Source: Edaphobacter sp.
Lineage (GTDB): Bacteria > Acidobacteriota > Terriglobia > Terriglobales > Acidobacteriaceae
Direction: 5' to 3'
DNA: 64,000 nt
NCBI GenBank assembly: GCA_025462645.1
Contig: JAOAPB010000129.1
Location: 1 to 64,000 of the forward strand
The translations under genes and the position numbers were made by a program. Numbering within the stretch: position 1 is the stretch's first letter; every line of letters begins with the position of its first letter. The notes beneath the pieces are model-generated. The model did no database searches, was not told the origin of the DNA, and worked only from the letters and a program-made list of their open reading frames with translations. Of this stretch, positions 35,465 to 44,582 are shown one piece after another.

Positions 35465-36411
35465 TTGTCCAGCCCCCCCTGTATCTTCGCCAGCTCCAAC
35501 AGAGCTGCCGTCAACTGCTGCCTGTAGTCCGCAGGATTCATCGCCGCTTTCTGGTACTTCAGCGTGTCGATCTTCTGCTCCAGCTCTTCCTTTTTTGCAA
35601 GCAACGCGCGCTTAGCTGGATCCTTAGCCGCCTGCTGACTTGTGCCAAGACGCAGCAGGATGAAGCTCGACATGAGCGTCCCTTGGCCGTTGCCAGCCTC
35701 GCGCACCGACTCCCCACGGCCCAGGTCGTCGAAGACCGCATGCTCAGTCGCAAGCCGTTTCTGCGAGTCATAGAACGCCGCGGTCTTTGTCGTCGCGTAG
35801 GTAAAGGTCTCCATGGCGCTGATAGCGTCACTCTTGTCCGTGTCGGCCGCAGGATCCTGCAACGCCTCAACCCAGTACCGTGCAAAAACCGTTGCGTTCT
35901 TTTCTGTACCGGATTTTGTGGCCGCGATTACCGCACGACCCGGTCGCTCTAGAGTCTGTATCGCTCCGCCGCTGGCGCTGGTCGCGTCGACGACAAGCTG
36001 GCGTCGCGCAAGAACGCGGTCACACATCGCAGCGATCTCGTTGGCCGTCACATCCGGCCCGACAAGGTTGAACTTGTACTCGACACCGTCAAAAGACCCG
36101 TGTCCAATCAAGATGAGCACAAAGTTGTCATCCGACTTCGCTTCGTGTGCCACCGTGTCCAGCGTCACTTTCAATTGCGACGCCGTGGCCTGTGCGCCTG
36201 TCAACGTGTAGACATGTGCCGTAATGCCAGTATTCTTGAAGACCTTATCCAATTCGTTCGCCATTGCGGTGAAGCGCTGCTCGTAATCCGGCTCGCCGCC
36301 CAGCCCAGCCACAGTGACGTAGTACACCGCAGCGTGGGCCTGCAGCGCGAGTGCACAGACTACTGCAAAAGACCCAATCCGCGCACCGATTCGCAGCAAA
36401 GCGCCCTTCAT
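35461..36411 (-). CDS. Clan-CD (C13/caspase-like) fold protein lacking the catalytic cysteine
   Basis: 316 residues from the ATG overlapping the upstream stop (ATGA); an ATG 12 bases earlier is possible. Signal peptide to about residue 28 (ALQAHA). The body resembles clan-CD peptidases: the strand plus catalytic-His motif VLILIGHGSFDG (His104), then QLVVDATSASGG, where the family expects D-x-C-x-SG; Ser145 stands at the Cys position. A C-terminal helical segment (about 275-315) is probably coiled coil. It is likely a pseudoenzyme or binding module in the periplasm. The fold assignment rests on motifs only and needs structural confirmation. Confidence 0.6.
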   Translation of the reverse strand: MKGALLRIGARIGSFAVVCALALQAHAAVYYVTVAGLGGEPDYEQRFTAMANELDKVFKNTGITAHVYTLTGAQATASQLKVTLDTVAHEAKSDDNFVLILIGHGSFDGVEYKFNLVGPDVTANEIAAMCDRVLARRQLVVDATSASGGAIQTLERPGRAVIAATKSGTEKNATVFARYWVEALQDPAADTDKSDAISAMETFTYATTKTAAFYDSQKRLATEHAVFDDLGRGESVREAGNGQGTLMSSFILLRLGTSQQAAKDPAKRALLAKKEELEQKIDTLKYQKAAMNPADYRQQLTAALLELAKIQGGLDK

Positions 36412-38693
36412 ACCACACCCCATTTACGGCGTAGCAGCCACTCGGCGATTGGAAGCCCCAGTAGCAGCAGGAAGACAATTGGCATGTCCCATAACTCCTT
36501 CGTACTGCGGACGGAGATCCCTGCTTCGGAGTACGAAATATCGCGAGGCAAGTCCTTTAGTTCGGATGGCTTCCAGAAGCGACCGCCCGTCTGTGATGCG
36601 AGATGCTCTAACAGGGGTCGATTCTGTTCGGTGTGGAAGTTCTCAGCTATGCCATCCTCGCGCTGGAATGTCACCACGTCGCGGCCCAGTTCCTGTGACT
36701 GCTTGCCGGCGGACTCTGCCGTGATCTCGGCCAGATACGTACCATGCTTCTCCGCAGTCCATTCCGTCTGATACAGGCCGGGCGTATCCTGCGATGGCAT
36801 GAGGTCCAGCAAAGCATTCACGCCCTCCGGTCCCACAATATGCGCAGTAACGTGCGCGTCTCCAGCTGGTTCAAATTGTCGATTGCGCACCTGCGCTGTA
36901 AGCTGCACACGTCCTTCATCCATTAACGTCCGAGCGGGTATCGATGCTGTCACAGGACCGTGCGAGTCGTCCACCAGCCAGCGTAGAAGCTGATGCCAGA
37001 AGAGATCGTGAGAAGGATCGCCCAGAGCTTCGCTCATCTGCCAGCGCCATGTACCGCCCGTAGCCATGATTGCTGTGCGGCCATGGCCATAGTTCTGCGT
37101 GATCAACAGCGGCAGCTTGCGATGCTTTCCGGTCATCTGTGCCAGCACAGTTGCGCCCGGTTTAGGAGAGCCAGCTTCCTGATAGTCGGCAAGATAGGTC
37201 AGCTTCTTCCAGCGCTCGGCGTTCTTCGCCGGGTCATCCAGTAGCCGCGTGATTGGCGAGTCCATGCCATCGACTGTGAGTTCTACCGTCGCCGCATCGC
37301 GATGGAAGCTATTGCGGCTTGTTGGCAGGAAGGTAGGCAGCAGCTCGTTCATACTCGACGCACCCCAACCTCCGTCACTCAGCGACGAACGCCCGCCCAG
37401 GAAGAGCACACCACCGCCACGTCGGTCGACATATTCGCGCAATAGCTGTTGCTGCAGTGGTGTGAAGTAATCAGCGCTGATGGAGCCGATGATAATGCCT
37501 GCATAACCAAATAAGTCCTCCGGCCGAACAGGAAAACCGTCCGCCAGCTCACCTGGGTCGCTGATACCCTGACGATAGATCTTATTCTCACTCGTTCGTA
37601 GCATTGAGACGAGCTGCACGGTCGGATCGTCCTCTTCAGCACGTCGAATGAACTTGAACTCCCAGCGCGGCTCGCCTTCGACGAATAAAATCCGCCGCTT
37701 TGTATCGCTTACAAGCACTGGTCTCGTCATCGTGTTGTTCTTAAGGTTTTCTTCGTCTGCAAGGGGCTCGATTCCGAACTGAAGGCTCTTCGCACCTGCT
37801 GCGCCCGCGGAGAAGAAGAGCTGTTCATTTTGGATCGCCCTGTTCGCAGCTAACTTCACTTCGCGCGCTGCCAGCGTCTTATCCCCATCGCGGACAGTGA
37901 GCATCGCCTTCTGGCCTGCATAGCCGTTCTGTGTAAAGCTGACAGTCGCGGTAAGGCGTGCATTTACGACGGCGCTCGCCGATAGGCTCACATTTTCGAG
38001 CTCTACATCGTGTGCGTGTTCTAGACTGCCGAAGCCTACCGTATGCACCGGCAGGCGCCGGTTCCTTAACGCCTGCAGTGCATCTTGGCCTATCCCCGAG
38101 TTACCCATTTCGGCTGTATTCTGACCGCCGTCGGTCAGTAGCAGCACAGCTCCTATTGGGAGGTCTGAGGTCTCCGTGGCGAGTTGCTTCAGGCCATCGC
38201 TGATATGCGTAGCAGCTTCTATAGGTTGGATGCCATTCAATCCATCCACTCGCGTGATTGCACTGCCAAGACGATAGATACGCGTCTGGAAACGTTTCTG
38301 CAGCCCGGAGAGAACACCTTCCTGGAGCGCAGCCAGCGCTGCAGCCTCGCGCGTTTTGCCGTCGCTATCGGAGATAGCCATGCTGCGCGAATCATCCACT
38401 ACCACGGCGATAATGTTCTGTTGCGAACTCAGCGCCGCCACTGTGATCGCCGGCTGCCATAACAGCAGAAGAACAAGTGCCACGAACGCCGACTGCATTC
38501 CCCACACCGTCCATGCGCGCCAGCTTCGCAGCTTCGGTGCAGCGTCGTGCAGCCTCCAGCGGACCAGAAGCGCAAGCCCACCAGCAGAAGCAACAATCAG
38601 CACTGGCAGCAACCACGCAGGCCACGCGGAGAGCAGTACAACCACCCCTTTGGTGAAAACCGGACTCGGGTATTTGAAGAGAAATTGAAACAT
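36408..38693 (-). CDS. VWA-domain membrane protein with glutamine-amidotransferase-like region
   Basis: 761 residues from the ATG at 38693; upstream in-frame starts are only TTG. Two N-terminal membrane helices (LLPVLIVASAGGLALLV and FVALVLLLLWQPAITV), then a VWA domain with MIDAS motif DDSRS and ALLLLTDGGQNT. A class-I-glutamine-amidotransferase-like region follows (AGIIIGSI to GGGVLFLGG and NYGHGRTAIMATGG), then Ig-like strands and a C-terminal helix (MPIVFLLLLGLPIAEWLL). Same general architecture as the BatA-like protein but larger. It overlaps the clan-CD gene and follows the DUF4159 gene by 69 bp. Confidence 0.87.
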   Translation of the reverse strand: MFQFLFKYPSPVFTKGVVVLLSAWPAWLLPVLIVASAGGLALLVRWRLHDAAPKLRSWRAWTVWGMQSAFVALVLLLLWQPAITVAALSSQQNIIAVVVDDSRSMAISDSDGKTREAAALAALQEGVLSGLQKRFQTRIYRLGSAITRVDGLNGIQPIEAATHISDGLKQLATETSDLPIGAVLLLTDGGQNTAEMGNSGIGQDALQALRNRRLPVHTVGFGSLEHAHDVELENVSLSASAVVNARLTATVSFTQNGYAGQKAMLTVRDGDKTLAAREVKLAANRAIQNEQLFFSAGAAGAKSLQFGIEPLADEENLKNNTMTRPVLVSDTKRRILFVEGEPRWEFKFIRRAEEDDPTVQLVSMLRTSENKIYRQGISDPGELADGFPVRPEDLFGYAGIIIGSISADYFTPLQQQLLREYVDRRGGGVLFLGGRSSLSDGGWGASSMNELLPTFLPTSRNSFHRDAATVELTVDGMDSPITRLLDDPAKNAERWKKLTYLADYQEAGSPKPGATVLAQMTGKHRKLPLLITQNYGHGRTAIMATGGTWRWQMSEALGDPSHDLFWHQLLRWLVDDSHGPVTASIPARTLMDEGRVQLTAQVRNRQFEPAGDAHVTAHIVGPEGVNALLDLMPSQDTPGLYQTEWTAEKHGTYLAEITAESAGKQSQELGRDVVTFQREDGIAENFHTEQNRPLLEHLASQTGGRFWKPSELKDLPRDISYSEAGISVRSTKELWDMPIVFLLLLGLPIAEWLLRRKWGVV

Positions 38694-38762
38694 GCCGCTA
38701 CCCCGAATGAAATTCGTACATGCCCGTTGCAACCTTCCATCGCCTCTGAGCCGCGGGCGAGC

Positions 38763-39566
38763 CTAATGCGTCATACCGTATAAGATGTAATTGAGCCCCA
38801 CGCGGAAGGCCATCGATGCGAAGGGTTCCGGGTAATTTGGATCGTCCGCCCACTCCCATGCGTCGCCAAGGTGCATGTTGTGGCAGATGGCGACCATGAT
38901 GCGCCCCTTTTCATCGCGGATAGCGCGCCATTTGGGCTGATAGCCGTCCTTCTCGTAGGTTCGTCCGGTGCGAATCCACTGCTCTCCCGGAATCTGCATC
39001 TTATCGTTGACGTCGTAGAGCGTGTGGAATATCTCGTCTCCGCTCTGAAGGTCTTCGACCGGACGATCAGGCAGCACCTGTCGCATGCCGTTCATAAAGT
39101 TTTCCCAATCCTCGGTGCCGTGAAAGTCGTCCACCATCAGGAAGCCACCCTTCAGCAAGTACTCGCGCAGCCGCTTTGCCTCTTCGTCACTAAACGACCA
39201 CATCTGAACCTGTACCGCGTAGATCCACGGATAGTTGAAGATCTCGTCAGAATCGAGGGTGATTACCTGCTCCGTTGGTCGGCCGTCGATGCGGGTCAGC
39301 CGGTGCATGGCGATAAGAAACTGGCGGTCGGCCTTGGGATAGTCGCGCGACCAGGCGTTGCGCCCCCAATAGCCGCGATGGCTATAGCCGCCAAAACTCT
39401 CCATGTTCGAGGTATAGGCCAGGCGTGACCAGTAGAACTCCGCCTTGATGTTGGTTGGAGAGTCGTCATTGCCGAAGCCGAAGTCCGCAACCCGCTGGTA
39501 GGCCCGCAGTCCCATGCAGCAGGCGGCAGCCGTCGTTAACACTAATGCGATCTGCGAAAGCTTCAT
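38763..39566 (-). CDS. Secreted DUF4159 protein
   Basis: 267 residues from the ATG at 39566 (GAGGAGG four bases upstream). Signal peptide to about residue 22 (MGLRAYQ). The DUF4159 domain covers the rest: FYWSRLAYTSN, NYPWIYAVQVQMWSFSDEEAKRLREY, KGGFLMVDDFHG, CHNMHLGDAWEWADDP and FRVGLNYILYGMTH. The fold is amidotransferase-like without obvious catalytic residues. It is the first gene of the MoxR/VWA operon; DUF4159 genes recur in such clusters. Periplasmic; role unknown. Confidence 0.88.
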   Translation of the reverse strand: MKLSQIALVLTTAAACCMGLRAYQRVADFGFGNDDSPTNIKAEFYWSRLAYTSNMESFGGYSHRGYWGRNAWSRDYPKADRQFLIAMHRLTRIDGRPTEQVITLDSDEIFNYPWIYAVQVQMWSFSDEEAKRLREYLLKGGFLMVDDFHGTEDWENFMNGMRQVLPDRPVEDLQSGDEIFHTLYDVNDKMQIPGEQWIRTGRTYEKDGYQPKWRAIRDEKGRIMVAICHNMHLGDAWEWADDPNYPEPFASMAFRVGLNYILYGMTH

Positions 39567-39695
39567 CAGGCCTCCTCGGAAGGGAGTTCTGCGGCGAGAG
39601 TAGCAGAAATGCCTACTGCATTGTCTAAATAGACGAAGTAAACCTGTGACTTGTTGCAATCCGACGCCTTGTCAGGTCGATTTTGGCGTGAGACC

Positions 39696-41180
39696 ATGCA
39701 GGCACGTATCACCTGCGGAAGCGGCGAATTTGTGAAACGGCGCGACTTACTCAAGCTCGGCGGCATGACCTTAGCGGAGGCCGGTATGGCACGGCTGCCG
39801 CTGATGGCCCAGACAAGCATGCCGATGCCCGTCGCTGCTGCGCCCGCCGAGAATAAGGCAGACTACACGCTCCGAATCGCACCGGTGACGGTTGAGCTTG
39901 ATCGCTCGCACATTCTCTCCACAATCGGCTACAACGGCACTGCGCCGGGGCCGGTGTTGCGGATGCGAGAGGGCAAGCCAGTCACCGTGGAAGTGATCAA
40001 CGACACCGACACTCCGGAGCTCGTGCACTGGCACGGTATGCTCATTCCGGCGGAGGTAGACGGCACCGGCGAGGAGGGTTCTCCGCTCGTACCGCCGCAC
40101 GGTCGACACCGTTTCCAACTCACGCCCGGGCCGGCCGGAAGCCGATGGTATCACTCGCATGCCATGGCGATGGACGACTTACACAAAGGCTCGTATACCG
40201 GCCAATTCGGCTTTGTCTACGTCGAAGGTGGCAATGACCCCGGTCAGTACGACCAGGAACTCTTCCTCGCCCTTCGCGATTGGGAGCCGTTCTTCACCAG
40301 CACGATGGAAGACGATGATGACAATACCCACGATGGCCCACTACTGGAAAGGCCATCGACACTGAACACCGACCCTAACGGCCTTGAAGTCGGTTCCATG
40401 ACGTACTCGATCAACGATAAGTCCCTCGGCTCAGGCGAGCCGATCCGCGTCCGCGAAGGCCAGCAGTTGCTGATCCGCTTCCTCAACGCCAGCGCAATCG
40501 AGAATCGCCGCATTGCGCTCGCCAACCATAAGATGAAGGTAATTGCGCTCGATGGCAATCCAGTGCCGACACCGCAAACGCTCGATTCGATCTTTCTCGG
40601 GGCTGGCGAGCGCGTTGACGTTATCATCGAGATGAACCACCCCGGCGTCTGGATTCTCGGCTCAACAGAGAAGATGATCCGCGAATCCGGTATGGGCGTC
40701 GTGGTGGAATACGCTGGGCAACACCGCCAGCCGCAATGGATTGACCCGCCTAAAGCGCCGTGGGACTACACCATCTTTGGTACGTCAACCTCCAACTCAC
40801 GTCCTCCAGAGCAGACCATTGAAACTGTCTTCGAGAAGATCCCACGCAGCGCGGGCAAATTCAACTCTTGGCTAGTTAATGGCAAGCCCTACCCTCATGA
40901 ACGCGAGTTTATGCTGCAACAAGGCATACGTTACCGCCTTGTGATGCGCAATCGCACTGACGATGCCCACCCCATGCATCTGCATCGACATCTGTGGGAA
41001 CTAGCCGAGATCAACGGGAAGAAGACCGCCGGTGTCCTTAAGGACACAGTGGTCGTACCCTACTATGGGCGTGCGATCGTCGACTTTACTGCCGATCAAC
41101 CCGGCCTGTCTCTTTTCCATTGTCATATTCAGCAACATATGGACTACGGCTTCAAAGCACTCTTTCATATATCTATCTGA
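39696..41180 (+). CDS. Multicopper oxidase (laccase-like), Tat-exported
   Basis: 494 residues from the ATG at 39696; a GTG at 39733, beginning at the twin-arginine region itself, is an alternative. KRRDLLKLGG is a Tat signal, followed by a Met-rich stretch (QTSMPMP). All four copper-ligand motifs are present: HWHG, WYHSHAM, HPMHLHRHLWEL and HCHIQQHMDYG. The residue ten after the type 1 Cys is Phe, not Met, as in high-potential laccases. Two EDDDDN acidic residues clusters lie mid-protein. Probably oxidises phenolics or Cu(I) in the periplasm. It diverges from the DUF4159 gene with about 130 bp between starts. Confidence 0.94.
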   Translation: MQARITCGSGEFVKRRDLLKLGGMTLAEAGMARLPLMAQTSMPMPVAAAPAENKADYTLRIAPVTVELDRSHILSTIGYNGTAPGPVLRMREGKPVTVEVINDTDTPELVHWHGMLIPAEVDGTGEEGSPLVPPHGRHRFQLTPGPAGSRWYHSHAMAMDDLHKGSYTGQFGFVYVEGGNDPGQYDQELFLALRDWEPFFTSTMEDDDDNTHDGPLLERPSTLNTDPNGLEVGSMTYSINDKSLGSGEPIRVREGQQLLIRFLNASAIENRRIALANHKMKVIALDGNPVPTPQTLDSIFLGAGERVDVIIEMNHPGVWILGSTEKMIRESGMGVVVEYAGQHRQPQWIDPPKAPWDYTIFGTSTSNSRPPEQTIETVFEKIPRSAGKFNSWLVNGKPYPHEREFMLQQGIRYRLVMRNRTDDAHPMHLHRHLWELAEINGKKTAGVLKDTVVVPYYGRAIVDFTADQPGLSLFHCHIQQHMDYGFKALFHISI

Positions 41181-41286
41181 CACTTATTTAGGGTAGGGTG
41201 CCTGTAGATCCACAACGGGGACTCAGATACGGCAAGATAAGCGATAGGTATGTCTTTAATCGTTAATTTCTCTATACCATTTCTAT

Positions 41287-41337
41287 GGAGCCCGGAGGGG
41301 GACTTGAACCCCCGCGACCTTGCGGGTCTGCGGATTG
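41287..41337 (-). tRNA. Truncated class II tRNA 3' part (Leu/Ser type), attachment-site remnant
   Basis: Minus strand: AATCCGC (3' side of an anticodon stem-loop), a long variable-arm hairpin (GACC, CGCAA, GGTC), a perfect T arm (GGGGG, TTCAAGT, CCCCC), then the 3' acceptor strand CCGGGCT and CCA. The D arm and 5' acceptor strand (AGCCCGG) are absent upstream, so this is not a functional tRNA. A copy that starts at the anticodon loop and runs to CCA is the usual footprint of tyrosine-recombinase integration at a tRNA. The long variable arm argues for tRNA-Leu. No integrase gene is visible. Confidence 0.7.
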
Positions 41338-41438
41338 GGCATAATTTGGTCAAACTGATGTCTGTACCCGAACTTGTACCCACATTCTTGGTGCTTTCGA
41401 CTGGGCTGCAGCATGGCAGTTAGTCCATCTACTGACAG

Positions 41439-41453
41439 CCCTATCGGATAGGG
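41439..41453 (-). terminator. Short hairpin after the aldo/keto reductase gene
   Basis: CCCTAT and ATAGGG form a 6-bp stem around CGG directly after the stop codon. There is no T run, so terminator function is uncertain. Confidence 0.3.
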
Positions 41454-42404
41454 TTATGGATTGGCTTGCAGGAATGCGTTGATCTCAGCGTACTCTGCTT
41501 CGGGGATACGGAAGTTCATCGCGGGAATGATGCCTTCGACCTGCTTCGCATTGCGTCCGCCAACGATAGCAGAAGTGACGGCAGAGTTATGGAGCGTCCA
41601 GGCGATGGCGATGACTCCAGCAGCGACTTCGTGACGTGCGCCGATGGTCTTTAGAAGATCGGCGACGGCGAGATTACGGGAGAGAAGAGGTTCCTGGTAG
41701 TTCTTTGCCTTACGGCGGAAGTCATTCCCAGGGAAGCCAGCGACTCGCTCCTTAGACATAGCACCGGTGAGGAGACCGGAGTGCATAGGAGCGTAATTAA
41801 TGGTTCCGATGCCGTTCCGCAGGCAGAAAGGAAGAATCTCGGGTTCTGCTATGCGGTTTATCATCGAGTAGGGGGGCTGGTTTGAGGTAATGGGTGCGAT
41901 CTTTAGAGCGCGCTCCATTTGTGCAACGCTGAAGTTAGAGACGCCGATCCAGCGGACCTTGCCTTCGCGCTGAAGGTCGGCCATCGTGGACCAGCCTTCT
42001 TCGATATCGGGGTCAGGATTTGGCCAGTGAATCTGATAGAGGTCAATCGTTTCGACCTGAAGGCGTTGGAGGCTATCTTCAATCTCGCGGCGAATTTCTT
42101 TCAGGCTGTGGTAGATTTCGCCCTTGTTGTCCCAGCGCATGGCGCACTTGGTGAAGACGTACGGTTTATGCGAGGTGGTTTTAAGGGCTTTGGCGACGAC
42201 CTCTTCCGAGTGGCCGAGGCCGTATACGGCCGCGGTGTCGATCCAGTTGATGCCAAGGTCAAGAGCCTTATGAATTGCGGCTATCGAATCGTTGTCGTCC
42301 TGTGGACCCCATCCGTGGGCCCAGTCGCCGCCACCGATTGCCCAAGCTCCAAAGCCAATTCGTGTCAGGTTCAGATCAGAGTTACCTAGTTTTCTAGTTT
42401 CCAT
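41454..42404 (-). CDS. Aldo/keto reductase
   Basis: 316 residues. Catalytic tetrad of the AKR TIM barrel: Asp56 and Tyr61 (DTAAVYGLG), Lys86 (VFTKCAMRW) and His126 (YQIHWPN). The NADPH-site region GVSNFSVAQMERA and the C-terminal SAIVGGRNAKQVEG are also present. Cytoplasmic, single gene. Substrates of such AKR11/AKR13-like enzymes are broad, so none is assigned. It sits next to the tRNA fragment at the left edge of the accessory stretch. Confidence 0.93.
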   Translation of the reverse strand: METRKLGNSDLNLTRIGFGAWAIGGGDWAHGWGPQDDNDSIAAIHKALDLGINWIDTAAVYGLGHSEEVVAKALKTTSHKPYVFTKCAMRWDNKGEIYHSLKEIRREIEDSLQRLQVETIDLYQIHWPNPDPDIEEGWSTMADLQREGKVRWIGVSNFSVAQMERALKIAPITSNQPPYSMINRIAEPEILPFCLRNGIGTINYAPMHSGLLTGAMSKERVAGFPGNDFRRKAKNYQEPLLSRNLAVADLLKTIGARHEVAAGVIAIAWTLHNSAVTSAIVGGRNAKQVEGIIPAMNFRIPEAEYAEINAFLQANP

Positions 42405-42599
42405 GATTGATTAGACGCATCAAGTGGGTTGCAGGTTCCACATGAACTGGCGCCGCAAAGATGGCATCATCGCAGATGGGAGCGTCTGCTCTCTGCGCGC
42501 GATCTGCTAGACAACAACATCGGTGGCTACGTGCTCCGTACGTTTCCGGTGCCGGAATCGGTGCGGACAATGCCCTCTGCGACGTTGACGTCCGTCACT

Positions 42600-43267
42600 A
42601 TCCGATGGCCTATGTCTACAGACACTCTACATCGCAGCGAGCATACCACCCGGCACCCCGACCTCGGGCTCACATCATGAGCCACCGTCCGGGCAGGCGA
42701 GAAGAGTGCTCCTCGAGGGGCGTGGCAGCACATCGACCTGCCCTGCCTACGCGAGCGAACTGCAGGCACGGGTAGCGTTCGTCTGGCCGGCCATGGACGC
42801 TTTTTACGAAGAAGACGAACGGATCGTGGGCCATGCCGCTGACAGTTACCATCGCATCGATATCCGCCAGACTTCCCGTCGATTGATGGTCCGCCATCAT
42901 GACCGCATCATCGCCGACACCAAGCGACCGGTAGTCCTCTACGAGTCCGGCTTCGCGTCACGCTGGTACATTGCACGCGCCGACGTCGATGAGTGTGCGC
43001 TGACCCCCGTGGAACACCAGACCTTCTGCCCGTACAAGGGGCTGTGCAGCTATTACGAAGTCGATGGCGCACATCTGGCAGCATGGTCCTATCGTGACGC
43101 CTATCCTCAGGTCGGCCGTATCTCTGGCCTGGTGCGTTCGAGCCGGACATCGTCTCGGTACAGATCGATGGCACCCAGCTCCGTCTTGGGCCGGGTCAGA
43201 CAGGATTCCACACGGCCCAGATCGCGACCTCACTATCACCCAGGCGCTCCCTCCTGCCAGCGGCTAG
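42600..43267 (+). pseudogene. Decayed tandem DUF427 protein gene
   Basis: DUF427 signatures are spread over three frames. HTTRHPDLGLTS is followed by an in-frame TGA (42678-42680) and then, in the same frame, TVRAGEKSAPRGAWQHIDLP. The reading moves frame near 42740 to ARVAFVWPAMDAFYEEDER, YESGFASRWYIARADVD, FCPYKGLCSYYEVDG and AWSYRDAYPQVGRISGLV. It shifts again near 43131 to FEPDIVSVQIDGTQLRLG, and once more near 43200 to PHGPDRDLTITQAL, with a stop at 43267. The original gene had two DUF427 domains. Its 5' end is uncertain (possibly from about 42430). The function of DUF427 is not established. Confidence 0.75.
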
Positions 43268-43291
43268 GGCGGTCCCACCAAAGGGTACGAC

Positions 43292-44571
43292 ATGGCTCGA
43301 CTACTATCGGTGAATGTTGGACTTCCGCGCGACATCAACTGGAAGGGTCGCACTGTACACACCGCGATCTGGAAGGATCCAGTGCGCGGGCGCTGCCGGG
43401 TCGGCCGGTTGAATCTGGACGGAGACGGTCAAGGTGACCTGGCCGGGCACGGGGGTGAGCAGCGCGCCGTCTTCGTTTACCAGATCGAATCGTATCGTTA
43501 CTGGCAGGAGCAACTGAGGAAGGCTGACTTCGTCCACGGACAATTCGGCGAGAACTTCACCATCGAAGGATTGCCCGACGATGCCGTGTGCATCGTCGAC
43601 CGTTATCAGATCGGCAGCGCGCTGTTCGAGGTCACGCAACCTCGGGTTACGTGCTATCGCGTCGGCATTCGGATGAACGAGTCCCGGATGCCGGCATTGC
43701 TGACATCGAGCGGACGGCCGGGGTTCTACTTGCGCGTGCTGCAGGAAGGCTAGGTCGGCCCCGGCGACGAAATCGTGAAGGTGGGAGAAGGGGAGGAGCG
43801 AATGACCGTCGCAGAGATCAACGCGCTCCTCTATTCGCCCGATCATGCGCGCGATCGACTGGAACGCGCCTTGCGGATCGAGGTGCTTTCGCCCGGATGG
43901 CGCTCGTCGTTTGAGGCGTTACTGCAGAGCCAAATGAGCGGCAATGCGGGGCTTGTGCCGGAAGCGGCTGCGCATCCGGCTTCACCAGCATTTCGGACGC
44001 TTGGGTGATGGCGATCGATCAGGAGTCCGCGGACGTCCTCTCGCTGACGATGCAGAGCCCGAACGGTCAGCCGCTGCCAACGGCGATGCCCGGCCAGTAC
44101 GTGGTCGTGCGTCTTCAACCGATCGGCGACAGCAGACGTCTATCTCTGCGGGCCGAATCCCTTCATGGCAGACATGAAAGAGGAGCTCACAACGTTGGGG
44201 GTTGCTCCAGAGCGGATTCACTTCGAAAGCTTCAACGGCAGCGAGTCGATGATTCCTGGTGTCGTCGGCGCAGCGACGCGAACTCCACATCTGCCCAAGG
44301 ACGACGCCAACACCGGTCCGCTGGTGTCGTTCGCGCGCAGTGGCATCGCCGCACACTGGAAAGCGTCAGTTTACCAGAGCATTTTGGAATTGGCCGAGGC
44401 GTGCGACGTCCCGGTCCGTTGGTCGTGCCGGACCGGCGTTTGTCACAGCTGTGAGAGCGGTTTGGTTTCGGGGGCGGTCATTACGGACCGGAGCCACTCG
44501 AAAAGCCCGCCGACGGCAACCTTCTCGTTTGCTGCTCACAACCGATTCGCGACGTCGTCATCGATCTGTGA
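43292..44571 (+). pseudogene. Decayed MOSC / FAD-NAD oxidoreductase / 2Fe-2S ferredoxin fusion gene
   Basis: The first 153 codons encode an intact-looking MOSC domain (YiiM-like: GDLAGHGGEQRAVFVY, FGENFTIEGL, VTQPRVTCYRVG). A TAG at 43751-43753 interrupts it, and the frame continues with VGPGDEIVKVGEG and the three-helix region MTVAEINALLYSPDH. A frameshift near 43970 leads to the FAD-domain strand SADVLSLTMQS and PGQYVVVRLQP. An internal deletion of over 100 codons joins this to the end of the NAD domain (ADVYLCGPNPFM). The ferredoxin part holds CRTGVCHSC; a frameshift near 44480 moves the last Cys (LLVCCSQP) to another frame, ending at 44571. A MOSC-only product could still be made. Confidence 0.85.
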
Positions 44572-44582
44572 AGCTTGCGAGG

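Noticed and set aside
41287..41360. A complete tRNA gene
   Set aside because: The T arm, variable arm and CCA end are present, but the 5' acceptor strand and D arm cannot be found upstream.
41165..41383. A short minus frame across the tRNA fragment
   Set aside because: Its sequence is a translation of tRNA bases, a common false gene at such sites.
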